Source of the DNA: Luteibacter sp. UNCMF331Sha3.1
GTDB taxonomy: Bacteria; Pseudomonadota; Gammaproteobacteria; Xanthomonadales; Rhodanobacteraceae
DNA length: 64,000 nucleotides
Direction of reading: 5' to 3'
Assembly (NCBI RefSeq): GCF_900109915.1
Contig: NZ_FOBU01000002.1
Span: 339,201-403,200 of the forward strand
The position numbers and the translations under genes are program-made. How positions within the stretch are numbered: position 1 is the stretch's first letter; each line of letters starts with the position of its first letter. Below are positions 1 to 7,919 of this stretch, one piece after another. The notes beneath the pieces are model-generated. The model did no database searches, was not told the DNA's origin, and saw nothing but the letters and a program-made list of their open reading frames with translations.

Positions 1-758
1 ACGCGTTCGTCCTCGGCCAGCTGGCCGAGCTGCTGGGGCACGACGAGGACGCGCTGGACTGGTATGCCGCCGTGGGCGACGACGATCCGCGTATCTTCGA
101 CGCGTCCGTGCGCAGCGCGGTCGTGTTGCACCAGCAAGGCAAGGACGACGACGCGCAGGAAATCGTCGCCGGGCTGCAGACGTCCTACGCGGATCACCCC
201 GATCGGTTGCGCCAGGCCTACGCGCTCGAAGGCGAGCTGAACATGGACGGGCGCCAATTCGACGCCGCCGCGACGGCTTACGACAAGGCCCTTCGCGTCA
301 AGCCCGACGACACCGACATGCTGTACGGCCGCGGTCTCGCCTATGCGGAGGCGGGACGCATCGATCAGGCCGTCACCGATTTCCGCCGGGTGCTGGAGCT
401 GAAGCCGGGCGACATCGAGGCGAGCAACGCGCTCGGTTACACGCTGGCCGACAACGGCCGCGATCTCGGCGAGGCGCAGGCCCTCATCGAGGCCGCGCGC
501 ACGGCACGCCCGGACGATCCGTCGGTGGCCGATTCGTGGGGCTGGCTGAAATTCCGCCAGGGCCAGCTCGATCAGGCCGAGGTCACGCTGCGCGGTGCAT
601 GGGCGAAGCGCAAGGACGCCGACATCGGCGTCCATCTTGCCGAGGTGCTGTGGAGCCGCGGCCGCCACGACGAGGCGCGCAAGCTGCTCAACGAGGTGCG
701 TCGCATCGACCCGAACAACGCATCGCTCGAGAAGACCGAGCGGAAACTGAACCCCTGA
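1..758 (+). CDS. TPR-repeat protein, 5' end outside window
   Basis: The frame is open from base 3, so the gene begins upstream of the window; 251 C-terminal residues are visible. The sequence is a run of helical tetratricopeptide repeats. The clearest repeat units carry motifs such as YDKALRVKPDD, GLAYAEAG and FRRVLELKPGD, followed by ALGYTLADNG and DSWGWLKFRQG. Such proteins are protein-interaction scaffolds, often in the periplasm of Xanthomonadales, but the signal region is not visible, so location is unknown. The stop codon overlaps the lolB start (TGATG), so the two genes are probably co-transcribed and translationally coupled. That makes a role in outer-membrane or lipoprotein biogenesis plausible, as an inference from context only. 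Confidence 0.85.
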   Translation, partial: AFVLGQLAELLGHDEDALDWYAAVGDDDPRIFDASVRSAVVLHQQGKDDDAQEIVAGLQTSYADHPDRLRQAYALEGELNMDGRQFDAAATAYDKALRVKPDDTDMLYGRGLAYAEAGRIDQAVTDFRRVLELKPGDIEASNALGYTLADNGRDLGEAQALIEAARTARPDDPSVADSWGWLKFRQGQLDQAEVTLRGAWAKRKDADIGVHLAEVLWSRGRHDEARKLLNEVRRIDPNNASLEKTERKLNP

Positions 759-1390
759 TGGCGTCCATCGTCCGCATGATTGCCCCCAAACGTGTCCTCG
801 CCACGCTGCCGATCCTCCTTCTCGCGGCGTGTGCGACCACGCGTCCCCCCGTGCGTAACGCCGGCGACGCCGTCACCCTTGGCCTGCAGGAGCAACGCGA
901 GCGCGCGCTGGGCGACACCGATCACTGGACGCTGGAGGGCAGGCTGTCCGTCGCCAGCGACAAGGACTCCGGCTCCGGCAGCCTCACCTGGCGCCAGGAA
1001 GGCGACCATTACGACTTCACCGTGCGTGGTCCCGTGACCGGGCGCACGTTCCGCCTGAGCGGCGGCCCCGACGGCGCCGAGCTCGAAGGGCTCGAGGGCG
1101 GCACCCGCCGCGGGCCGGACGCCGAAACGCTCATGGCCGAGACGGTGGGTTGGCAGATCCCCATGGCCGAACTGAAGCGCTGGGTACTCGGGCTACGCGC
1201 CGACCGTGGCCCGGCCGACATCGCGTTCGGCGCCGACCGCCTGCCTTCCCGGCTGGTGCAGGACGGCTGGACGGTCGACTACCGGCAATGGGATGCCACG
1301 AAGCAGCCCGCGATGCCCTCGCGCGTGTTCGCGGAGAAGCCGCCGTACAAGGTCCGCCTGTCGATCGACACCTGGTCGCTCGGCCGATAA
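758..1390 (+). CDS. lolB: Outer-membrane lipoprotein insertion protein LolB
   Basis: A 210-residue lipoprotein. The N terminus has a short charged segment, a hydrophobic core and a lipobox LAAC with the lipidated cysteine at residue 25. LolB accepts lipoproteins from the periplasmic carrier LolA and inserts them into the outer membrane. Family features are the HWTLEGRLSV strand near residue 50 and the C-terminal segment that starts at PSRVF. The ATG at 758 overlaps the stop of the TPR gene; another ATG at 776 would also leave an acceptable signal. Placement upstream of the ispE-tRNA-Gln-prs block is the usual gammaproteobacterial order and supports the assignment. Confidence 0.9.
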   Translation: MASIVRMIAPKRVLATLPILLLAACATTRPPVRNAGDAVTLGLQEQRERALGDTDHWTLEGRLSVASDKDSGSGSLTWRQEGDHYDFTVRGPVTGRTFRLSGGPDGAELEGLEGGTRRGPDAETLMAETVGWQIPMAELKRWVLGLRADRGPADIAFGADRLPSRLVQDGWTVDYRQWDATKQPAMPSRVFAEKPPYKVRLSIDTWSLGR

Positions 1391-1398
1391 TCGCCTTC

Positions 1399-1467
1399 GG
1401 TGGGAGCCAGCCTGCTGGCGAAGGGTGCTTGTCGCGAGCGCCCAGCGCCAGCAGGCTGGCTCCCGCC
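1399..1467. repeat. REP-type palindrome, CAGCCTGCTGGCG core
   Basis: An imperfect inverted repeat fills the space between lolB and the following gene. It begins GGTGGGAGCCAGCCTGC and ends with the complement, GCAGGCTGGCTCCCGCC. It is the same family as the perfect copy at 40024-40092. After it, TATACT at 1493-1498 could be the -10 box for the next gene, and nothing else is visible there. Confidence 0.85.
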
Positions 1468-1525
1468 AAGGCGGGCTCTCGAAGTGCGCGGCTATACTTC
1501 CCGGCTTCCGTCAGCCGGCCCCGCC

Positions 1526-2914
1526 ATGCACTTCACCATCTCCCGCGCCCACGACGACGACGCCGCGCACCTGTGCGCCATCGAGCGCGCCGCGGTGGAG
1601 CTGTTCCGCGGGCACGAGGCATGGCCGTCCTATTCGGGCATGTCGCTGCCGGTCGACGTGGTGCGCGACCTCATCGCGCGCGGGCTCGTCTGGCTCGCCT
1701 CGGTGGATCGCGAGGTGGTGGGCTTCGTCTGTCTCGATCCGGACGGCGCGCACGATGCGATCGGCATCGCCGAGATCGACGTGCTGCCGGCCTTCGGTCG
1801 CCGGGGTATCGGAGCGGCCCTGCTGGAGCATGCCTGCACCTGGGCGCGCGAGGCGGGCTACCGGCGCGTCGATCTGGGAACGCTGTCGGACGTCCCCTGG
1901 AACGCGCCGTTCTACGCGAAACACGGCTTCGTGGCCGTCGACAAGCACGCGCCGTCGTTCGCGCGGGCGCTGGCCCGCGACCGCGAAAACGGCTTTCCGG
2001 ATCACCTGCGCGTCTTCATGAGCCGGACGCTGGCGCCGCTGGCCCCCTGCGACTGGACGGTCTGGCCCGCGCCCGCGAAGCTGAACCTGTTCCTGCGGAT
2101 CGTGGGCCGTCGCGACGACGGCTACCACGAGTTGCAGACGGTCTTTCGCTTGCTCGACTGGGGCGACGAAGTGCGCCTGCGCGTCCGGGGCGACGGTGTG
2201 GTGACCCGTCCCAGGGCCATCGCGGGCGTGCCCGAAGACGAGGACCTCACCGTCCGCGCGGCACGGCTGCTGGCGTCGGCGACGGGTACGTCTCACGGCG
2301 CCGAGATCGAGGTCGCCAAGCGCATTCCCATGGGTGGCGGCCTGGGCGGCGGAAGCTCCGACGCGGCCTCCGTGCTGGTGGGACTGAACGAGCTCTGGGG
2401 TACCGGACTCGGGGAAGACGCCCTGGCCGAGCTCGGCCTGCAGCTGGGCGCCGACGTTCCCGTTTTCATCCGGGGCCGGTCGGCCTGGGCGGAAGGCATC
2501 GGCGAGGAGCTCACGCCCATGCGTCTGCCGCGCCGCTGGTACGTGGTGGTGGACCCCCACGAGCATGTCCCCACGGCAGCCCTTTTTGCGGCGCCCGAAT
2601 TGACACGCCAGGCCCCGCGGGCGACAATTTCGTCCTTTGTTTCCGGGGCTTCGGCGGAAAACGCCTTCGAGCCGGTCGTTCGCGCGCGCCACCCCCGGGT
2701 GGCCGCGGCGCTGGACTGGCTGGGTGGCTTCGGCCATGCCCGATTGTCGGGTAGCGGTGGTTGCGTCTTCCTGGAAACCAGAACCCACGAGGCGGCGCTC
2801 GGCGTCGCCTCGCGTTGTCCCGGGGGCTTCACGGCCCACGTGGCGGCGGGCATCGATCCGTCACCGCTGCTGATCGCGCGGAGCCGGATCGGGGCGAAGG
2901 GAATCGTGTCGTAA
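1526..2914 (+). CDS. ispE: GNAT acetyltransferase fused to 4-diphosphocytidyl-2-C-methyl-D-erythritol kinase (IspE)
   Basis: One open frame of 462 residues with two domains. Residues 1-163 form a GNAT N-acetyltransferase, with the acetyl-CoA loop seen as GRRGIGAALLEHA. The C-terminal part (window positions 2018-2914, 298 residues if counted from the internal ATG) is IspE, which phosphorylates CDP-methylerythritol in the MEP isoprenoid pathway. It has the family N terminus PAPAKLNLFL, the GHMP ATP loop GGGLGGGSSDAA and the C-terminal ARLSGSGG motif. No stop codon separates the two parts. The junction reads from a typical GNAT ending (RVFM) into the IspE leader. ATG 2018 lacks a clear ribosome binding site, so a fusion protein is favoured over two proteins; internal initiation remains possible. 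The GNAT substrate is unknown. Confidence 0.8.
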   Translation: MHFTISRAHDDDAAHLCAIERAAVELFRGHEAWPSYSGMSLPVDVVRDLIARGLVWLASVDREVVGFVCLDPDGAHDAIGIAEIDVLPAFGRRGIGAALLEHACTWAREAGYRRVDLGTLSDVPWNAPFYAKHGFVAVDKHAPSFARALARDRENGFPDHLRVFMSRTLAPLAPCDWTVWPAPAKLNLFLRIVGRRDDGYHELQTVFRLLDWGDEVRLRVRGDGVVTRPRAIAGVPEDEDLTVRAARLLASATGTSHGAEIEVAKRIPMGGGLGGGSSDAASVLVGLNELWGTGLGEDALAELGLQLGADVPVFIRGRSAWAEGIGEELTPMRLPRRWYVVVDPHEHVPTAALFAAPELTRQAPRATISSFVSGASAENAFEPVVRARHPRVAAALDWLGGFGHARLSGSGGCVFLETRTHEAALGVASRCPGGFTAHVAAGIDPSPLLIARSRIGAKGIVS

Positions 2915-2980
2915 GCAAGGGTAGGGCCGCGGGCTGCGGCAAAGCCGGGGCAGGCCGAAAGGTCCGCCGGAATGCATTGT

Positions 2981-3057
2981 TGGGGCGTCGCCAAGCTGGT
3001 TAAGGCACGGGATTTTGATTCCCGCATGCGCAGGTTCGAATCCTGCCGCCCCAGCCA
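2981..3057 (+). tRNA. tRNA-Gln (anticodon TTG)
   Basis: A full cloverleaf: acceptor TGGGGCG pairs with CGCCCCA, anticodon stem CGGGA/TCCCG encloses TTTTGAT with anticodon TTG, and the T arm contains GGTTCGAATCC. CCA is encoded at 3055-3057. It sits between ispE and prs, the usual place in related genomes. Confidence 0.97.
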
Positions 3058-3110
3058 CCGTTCGCGGTGGCAGAACGAACCACCCCCTCTCTCACGCCAG
3101 GAGCTCCTTC

Positions 3111-4067
3111 GTGGATACGTCCACCCCGATGCTTTTCAGCGGCAATGCGCACCGCGCGCTTGCCGACGATGTCGCCTCCCGCCTCGGCATTCCGCTTGGC
3201 AAGGCCCTCGTCGGCCGGTTCAGCGATGGCGAAGCGCAGATCGAGATCGAAGAAAACGTCCGCAAGCAGGAAGTGTTCGTCATCCAGCCGACGGGCGCCC
3301 CGAGCGCGGAGAACCTGTTCGACCTCCTGGTCCTGGTGGACGCGCTCAAGCGCGCCTCGGCCGGTACCGTCACCGCGGTGATGCCGTATTTCGGCTATGC
3401 CCGCCAGGATCGCCGCCCGCGCTCGGCGCGCGTGCCGATCACGGCGAAGCTGGCCGCGAAGATGATCGCCACGGCCGGCGCCGACCGCGTGCTCACGATC
3501 GACCTGCACGCCGACCAGATCCAGGGCTTCTTCGACATTCCGGTCGACAACGTGTACGCCTCGCCGGTGCTGCTGGCCGACATCTGGCGCCACCACAGCA
3601 TGGACGACCTGATCGTGGTCAGCCCGGACGTCGGTGGCGTGGTGCGCGCCCGCGCGCTGGCCAAGCGCCTCGACGACGCCGACCTGGCGATCATCGACAA
3701 GCGCCGCCCGAAGGCGAACGTGGCCACGGTCATGAACATCATCGGCGACGTGGAAGGCAAGACCTGCGTGCTGGTGGACGACATCGTCGACACCGCCGGC
3801 ACGCTGTGCGCGGCCGCGGCGGCGCTGAAGGAAAAGGGCGCCCGCAAGGTCGTCGCCTATTGCGTCCATCCGGTGCTCTCGGGCGCCGCGATCGACAACC
3901 TGGAAGGCTCCCAGCTCGACCAGCTGGTGGTCACCAATACGCTGCCGTTGCGCGACAACGCCCGTAACTGTGCGAAAATCCGTCAGTTGTCGGTCGCGGA
4001 ACTGCTCGCGGAGACGATCCGTCGCATCGCCTATGGCGAATCGGTGAGCTCGCTCTACATCGACTGA
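3111..4067 (+). CDS. prs: Ribose-phosphate pyrophosphokinase
   Basis: A 318-residue enzyme that makes PRPP from ribose 5-phosphate and ATP for nucleotide, histidine and tryptophan synthesis. The PRPP-binding signature is visible as [11 protein letters not shown], and the ATP-side regions as [10 protein letters not shown] and [10 protein letters not shown]. The GTG start at 3111 is chosen because AGGAG at 3099-3103 lies at the right distance and the protein then has the normal family length; upstream in-frame codons run back into the tRNA. The gene follows tRNA-Gln by about 50 bases and precedes rplY. Confidence 0.95.
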   Translation: MDTSTPMLFSGNAHRALADDVASRLGIPLGKALVGRFSDGEAQIEIEENVRKQEVFVIQPTGAPSAENLFDLLVLVDALKRASAGTVTAVMPYFGYARQDRRPRSARVPITAKLAAKMIATAGADRVLTIDLHADQIQGFFDIPVDNVYASPVLLADIWRHHSMDDLIVVSPDVGGVVRARALAKRLDDADLAIIDKRRPKANVATVMNIIGDVEGKTCVLVDDIVDTAGTLCAAAAALKEKGARKVVAYCVHPVLSGAAIDNLEGSQLDQLVVTNTLPLRDNARNCAKIRQLSVAELLAETIRRIAYGESVSSLYID

Positions 4068-4080
4068 TACCGTTTTTTTC

Positions 4081-4109
4081 GGGCTCCCCTGGTCGCGGGG
4101 GAGTCCTTT
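4081..4109 (+). terminator. Stem-loop after prs
   Basis: GGGCTCCCC pairs with GGGGAGTCC (one wobble pair), followed by a short TTTA. A second hairpin, CCGCC-GCGA-GGCGG, follows just before rplY. Together they could end prs transcription or form an rplY leader; the T-tract is short. Confidence 0.5.
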
Positions 4110-4147
4110 ACCCACCGCCGCGAGGCGGTTTAACTGAGGCAACACCC

Positions 4148-4786
4148 ATGGCTACCAATCATCAGCTCACGGCCACGAGCCGCAAGATCGAAGGGAAGGG
4201 TGCGAGCCGCCGCCTTCGCATTGCGGGCTACGTGCCGGCTATCGTGTACGGCGCGGGCGAAGCTCCGCAGGCGATCCAGATCCTCCACAACGACATCCTG
4301 CTCGGTTCGCGTTTCGAGTCGTTCTACTCGTCGGTCATCGAACTGACGGTCGACGGCAAGAAGCAGAGCGTCCTGATCAAGGACTGGCAGAAGCACCCGT
4401 TCAAGCAGCTCATGCTGCACATGGACTTCCAGCGCGTTAACGAGAACGAGACCGTTCGCGTCGCCGTGCCGGTGCACTTCCTGAACCAGGAAAAGTCCCC
4501 GGCCGGCAAGACCGCGGGTCTGGTGATCTCGCACAACCTGACGGAAGTCACGGTCTCGTGCCTGCCGAAGAACCTGCCGGAGTTCATCGAACTCGACCTG
4601 GCCGACCTGAAGGCCGGCGACATCGTCCACCTGTCGGACCTCAAGCTCCCGGCCGGCGTGGAAATCCCGGAACTCGGCCTCGGCAAGGAGCACGACGTCG
4701 CCGTCGTCACCGTGGCTGCGATCCAGGAAGAAGTCGACCCGACGACCGCCGAAGGCGGCGACGCCCCGGCCGAAGAGAAGAAGTAA
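4148..4786 (+). CDS. rplY: 50S ribosomal protein L25 / general stress protein Ctc
   Basis: A 212-residue protein of the long L25/Ctc (TL5) type. The N-terminal 5S rRNA-binding L25 domain covers about residues 1-95, including the RRLRIAGYVPAIVYG loop. A C-terminal beta domain of about 95 residues follows, then an acidic tail rich in Ala, Pro and Glu. It binds 5S rRNA in the large ribosomal subunit and in some bacteria is stress-induced. It lies between prs and pth as in other gammaproteobacteria. Confidence 0.95.
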   Translation: MATNHQLTATSRKIEGKGASRRLRIAGYVPAIVYGAGEAPQAIQILHNDILLGSRFESFYSSVIELTVDGKKQSVLIKDWQKHPFKQLMLHMDFQRVNENETVRVAVPVHFLNQEKSPAGKTAGLVISHNLTEVTVSCLPKNLPEFIELDLADLKAGDIVHLSDLKLPAGVEIPELGLGKEHDVAVVTVAAIQEEVDPTTAEGGDAPAEEKK

Positions 4787-4792
4787 TCGGCT

Positions 4793-4823
4793 CCGGCCCG
4801 TACGCGCGTCGCGTGCGGGCCGG
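4793..4823 (+). terminator. GC-rich stem-loop between rplY and pth
   Basis: CCGGCCCG pairs with CGGGCCGG, and the stem continues through ACGCG/CGCGT to a CGT loop. Only a weak pyrimidine run follows (TTCCCCTTCT). It may be a partial terminator or an mRNA-stabilising structure. Confidence 0.45.
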
Positions 4824-4840
4824 TTCCCCTTCTCTGGCAC

Positions 4841-5419
4841 ATGGCGACACTTCGTCTCATCGTCGGCCTCGGTAACCCCGGGGCCGAATACGTCAGGACC
4901 CGGCACAATGCCGGGTTCTGGTGTGTCGACGCCCTGGCGATGGATCAGGGAGAGCGTTGGACCTTCGACGGCAAGCTGCATGGCGAAACCTGCAAGCTGC
5001 GCATCGGTGGCGAAACGGTCTGGCTGCTCAAGCCCGCGACCTTCATGAACAAGAGCGGCATCGCCGTCGCCTCGGCGCTGCGCTACTACAAGATTCCGCC
5101 GGAAGAGTGCCTCGTCGCCCACGACGAGCTCGACCTCTCGCCCGGCACCGTGCGCATGAAGTTCGACGGCGGCCACGGCGGCCAGAATGGATTGCGCGAC
5201 ATCGTGGCTCACCTGGGTCACGGCAAGTTTCATCGCCTGCGGGTCGGCATCGGCCATCCGGGGCACAAGGACAAGGTCACCCCCTGGGTGCTCGGACGTC
5301 CCAGCGCGGCCGACGAGGACGCCATCATGCACGGCATCGGGCGCGCGTTCGACGTGCTGCCGCTGGCGCTCGATGGCAAGTTCGAAGAAGCCATGAAGCG
5401 CCTGCATACGGTCGCCTGA
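4841..5419 (+). CDS. pth: Peptidyl-tRNA hydrolase
   Basis: A 192-residue enzyme that frees stalled tRNA by hydrolysing the ester bond of peptidyl-tRNA. The N-terminal GLGNPG segment supplies the conserved Asn, RTRHNAGF the catalytic His (residue 22), FMNKSG the second substrate-binding Asn, and AHDELDL the conserved Asp. Length is normal for the family. It follows rplY and precedes ychF, a very common gammaproteobacterial arrangement. Confidence 0.96.
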   Translation: MATLRLIVGLGNPGAEYVRTRHNAGFWCVDALAMDQGERWTFDGKLHGETCKLRIGGETVWLLKPATFMNKSGIAVASALRYYKIPPEECLVAHDELDLSPGTVRMKFDGGHGGQNGLRDIVAHLGHGKFHRLRVGIGHPGHKDKVTPWVLGRPSAADEDAIMHGIGRAFDVLPLALDGKFEEAMKRLHTVA

Positions 5420-5451
5420 CCCCACTTACTCCTACCGGACACAGATTCGCC

Positions 5452-6543
5452 ATGGGCATCAAATGCGGCATCGTCGGCTTGCCTAACGTCGGCAAGTCCA
5501 CCCTGTTCAACGCGCTGACCAAGGCCGGCATCGCCGCCGCCAACTTCCCGTTCTGCACGATCGAGCCGAACACCGGCATCGTCCCCGTGCCGGACCCGCG
5601 CCTGGGCGAGCTCGCCGCTATCGTGAAGCCGCAGCGCATCATCCCCACCACCATGGAATTCGTCGACATCGCGGGCCTCGTCGCCGGCGCGTCGAAGGGT
5701 GAGGGTCTGGGCAACAAGTTCCTCGCGCACATCCGCGAGACGGACGCCATCGCGCACGTCGTGCGCTGCTTCGAGGATGGCAACGTCATCCACGTGGCGA
5801 ACAAGGTCGATCCCATCGCGGACATCGAGACGATCGACACCGAGCTGGCGCTCGCCGATCTCGAGGCCGTGCTGAAGGCACTGGACCGCGCCACGCGCGC
5901 CGCCAAGGCCAACGACAAGGAGGCGCTCGCCCGCAAGCCGGTGCTCGAGAAGCTCGCCAAGGTGCTCGATCAGGGCAAGTCGGCGCGTACCGCCGGCCTC
6001 GACGCCGAAGAGAGGGCGCTCGTGCGCGACATGTTCCTGATCACGCTGAAGCCGATCATGTACATCGCCAACGTGGCGGAAGACGGTTTCGAGAACAACC
6101 CGCACCTCGACGCCGTGCGCGCCCGCGCGCTGGAAGAAGGCGCCGAGGTCGTGCCGGTGTGCGCCGCGATCGAGGAAGAACTCGCCCAGCTCGACGACGC
6201 CGATCGCGACGAGTTCCTCAAGGACCTCGGCCTCGAGGAGCCGGGCCTCAATCGCGTGATCCGCGCCGGCTACCGCCTGCTTGGCCTGCAGACGTACTTC
6301 ACGGCGGGCGTGCAGGAAGTGCGCGCCTGGCAGCTCCGCGCCGGTTCGACCGCGCCGCAGGCGGCGGGCGTGATCCATACCGATTTCGAGCGCGGCTTCA
6401 TTCGCGCGGAAACGGTGGGGTACGACGACTACATCAAGTTCAATGGCGAGCAGGGCGCCAAGGAAGCCGGTCGCCTCCGCCTCGAAGGCAAGGAATACAT
6501 CGTCAAGGAAGGCGATATCCTGCACTTCCGCTTCAACGTCTGA
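5452..6543 (+). CDS. ychF: Redox-regulated ribosome-associated ATPase YchF/EngD
   Basis: A 363-residue Obg-family P-loop protein. The G1 loop is GLPNVGKST near residue 8, followed by the switch region [12 protein letters not shown] and the G3 box DIAGL. YchF binds ATP rather than GTP because its G4 motif differs from the usual NKxD. The C-terminal TGS-like domain ends in [11 protein letters not shown]. It associates with ribosomes and is linked to oxidative-stress responses. ATG 5452 gives the standard family length, and a strong terminator follows. Confidence 0.96.
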   Translation: MGIKCGIVGLPNVGKSTLFNALTKAGIAAANFPFCTIEPNTGIVPVPDPRLGELAAIVKPQRIIPTTMEFVDIAGLVAGASKGEGLGNKFLAHIRETDAIAHVVRCFEDGNVIHVANKVDPIADIETIDTELALADLEAVLKALDRATRAAKANDKEALARKPVLEKLAKVLDQGKSARTAGLDAEERALVRDMFLITLKPIMYIANVAEDGFENNPHLDAVRARALEEGAEVVPVCAAIEEELAQLDDADRDEFLKDLGLEEPGLNRVIRAGYRLLGLQTYFTAGVQEVRAWQLRAGSTAPQAAGVIHTDFERGFIRAETVGYDDYIKFNGEQGAKEAGRLRLEGKEYIVKEGDILHFRFNV

Positions 6544-6550
6544 CGAAAGA

Positions 6551-6575
6551 CCCCGGCCACGCCGGGGTTTTTTTT
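6551..6575 (+). terminator. Rho-independent terminator of the pth-ychF unit
   Basis: CCCCGGC pairs with GCCGGGG around a short CAC loop and is followed by eight T residues. Confidence 0.9.
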
Positions 6576-6597
6576 GCCCCCGCACGCGGCATCGCTG

Positions 6598-6627
6598 TTG
6601 GCGCAATTCAATCGCTTGCAATTCAAT
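6598..6627 (+). promoter_or_regulatory. Candidate ohrR promoter with operator-like direct repeats
   Basis: CAATTCAAT occurs twice, at 6604-6612 and 6619-6627, with a 15-bp period, one and a half helical turns. The repeats lie between a possible -35 (TTGGCG, 6598-6603) and a possible -10 (TTCAAT, 6622-6627, spacer 18). This AT-rich patch in GC-rich DNA, directly upstream of a MarR-type repressor, fits autoregulation by OhrR. The binding is inferred. Confidence 0.5.
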
Positions 6628-6650
6628 ACCGACGTCCCTACCTTGGCTTC

Positions 6651-7121
6651 ATGAGCAACGATACGAAGCCCGCCGGCACCGTCGAACCGCCGCGCACCCT
6701 CGACGGGCAGCTGTGCTTCGCGCTGTATTCGGCCAACCTCGCGATGGGCAAGCTCTACCGCCAGCTCCTGGCGAAACTGGACCTGACCTATCCGCAGTAT
6801 CTGGTGATGCTCGTGCTCTGGGAGCGCGACGGCATCACCGTGTCCGACCTGGGCGAGCGGCTGTTCCTCGATTCCGCCACGCTGACGCCGTTGCTGAAGC
6901 GCCTGCAGGGGGCGGGCCTGGTGCAGCGCACGCGCGGCACCGCCGACGAACGCCAGGTGATCGTGACGCTCACGGACGAGGGCAGGGCGCTGCGCGAGAA
7001 GGCGGCCGACGTGCCCGTGGACGTCTTCTGCGCCACGGGTTGCGAGGTCGACCAGCTGGTCGATCTGAAGGGCGGCCTCGAAACGCTTCGCGCCGGCCTG
7101 ATCGACTACAACCGGCGCTGA
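6651..7121 (+). CDS. ohrR: Organic hydroperoxide-sensing MarR-family repressor OhrR
   Basis: A 156-residue winged-helix protein. It has Cys at positions 22 ([10 protein letters not shown]), 127 and 131 (DVFCATGCE). In Xanthomonas OhrR, Cys22 is the peroxide-reactive residue and Cys127 forms the resolving disulfide, so this is the two-cysteine sensing type. The DNA-binding part covers about residues 45-115 and contains [15 protein letters not shown]. OhrR normally represses the peroxidase gene ohr when reduced. No ohr gene lies next to it here; the downstream neighbour is convergent. ATG 6651 puts the cysteine at exactly position 22 and supports the start. Confidence 0.88.
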   Translation: MSNDTKPAGTVEPPRTLDGQLCFALYSANLAMGKLYRQLLAKLDLTYPQYLVMLVLWERDGITVSDLGERLFLDSATLTPLLKRLQGAGLVQRTRGTADERQVIVTLTDEGRALREKAADVPVDVFCATGCEVDQLVDLKGGLETLRAGLIDYNRR

Positions 7122-7122
7122 G

Positions 7123-7503
7123 TCAACCCGAACCGGTCATCTGCCGCTGCATGTGGTCGAGGTACTGGTCGAGTTCGTCGATGGTGGCGAACACTTCGGC
7201 GACCGGCACCGCCTTGACGATGTCGAAGACCTTCTTCACCTGCGGCTGCGGGTTGACCAGCAGCGTCCGTCCGCCGCGGTCGTGCAGGCCCTTGCGCAGC
7301 TGCGCGAGACTGCGCAGCCCGGCGCTGCTGATGTAGTCGAGCGCCGAAAGATCGATGACGAGCGTGCCGCCGTTGTCGACGAGCGGCGTGATGTCGCGCA
7401 TCGCCTCGTCGAACGCGGTGAACGTCGCGGCATCCAGCCGACCCTCCAGCCAGACGACGCTACGATCGGTGGTGGGGGCTTCGCTGCGAACGATGAGAGT
7501 CAT
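7123..7503 (-). CDS. STAS-domain anti-sigma factor antagonist (SpoIIAA/RsbV-like)
   Basis: A 126-residue single-domain protein. The STAS core reads LVIDLSALDYISSAGLRSL; the serine pair before AGL contains the residue usually phosphorylated by an RsbW-type kinase. In its dephosphorylated form such a protein binds the kinase and releases the kinase's partner. Its start overlaps the end of the upstream kinase gene by 4 bases (ATGA), and it is the last gene of a three-gene overlapping unit. It abuts convergent ohrR with no visible terminator. The regulated target is unknown. Confidence 0.85.
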   Translation of the reverse strand: MTLIVRSEAPTTDRSVVWLEGRLDAATFTAFDEAMRDITPLVDNGGTLVIDLSALDYISSAGLRSLAQLRKGLHDRGGRTLLVNPQPQVKKVFDIVKAVPVAEVFATIDELDQYLDHMQRQMTGSG

Positions 7504-7919
7504 GTGGCGGGCTCGTCTGAAGGGGCGAATCGGATGACGACGCAATTGCCGCTCGCGTCGCGTGCATAGTGGAAATCGCTGGCGATGCTTCGCGCGAGGT
7601 GCAGGCCCAGCCCGCCGATCTCGCGCCGTGCGATGTCGCCGGGCAAGTCGGGCGTTTCGTACTGGAGCGGATCGAAGGGCACGGCGTCGTCGCGCAGTTC
7701 GAGGTGCACGATGTCGCTCTCTACTCTGAGCGTGATCTCGATGCTGCCGTCGCGACCATCGGGATACCCGTGGCGAACGGTGTTCACGAGCAGCTCCTCC
7801 AGCACCAGTCGCACGTCCGCGCGACACGACGCGTCGATGTCCGCGCGATCGAGCGTTCCCTCGGCCCGGTTCAGGGCGAGGAACACGTCTTCCAGCCGGT
7901 TAGGAATTCGCAACCGCAT
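7500..7919 (-). CDS. RsbW/SpoIIAB-like serine protein kinase (HATPase domain)
   Basis: A 139-residue GHKL-fold ATPase. The N box is EELLVNTVRHGYPDG and the G boxes are LRDDAVPFDP and GGLGLHLARSI. Standalone proteins of this type phosphorylate a STAS antagonist and sequester a partner such as a sigma factor. It overlaps the phosphatase gene by 20 bases and the STAS gene by 4, which points to coupled translation and a fixed ratio of the three proteins. No sigma-factor gene is visible nearby, so the final output may be a sigma factor encoded elsewhere or another signalling enzyme. Confidence 0.85.
   Translation of the reverse strand: MRLRIPNRLEDVFLALNRAEGTLDRADIDASCRADVRLVLEELLVNTVRHGYPDGRDGSIEITLRVESDIVHLELRDDAVPFDPLQYETPDLPGDIARREIGGLGLHLARSIASDFHYARDASGNCVVIRFAPSDEPAT

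Noticed and set aside
1511..2839. Long minus-strand ORF opposite the GNAT-IspE gene (442 codons)
   Set aside because: Codon shadow in high-GC DNA: Arg/Gly/His-rich composition, no family motif, and the opposite strand carries clear enzyme motifs.
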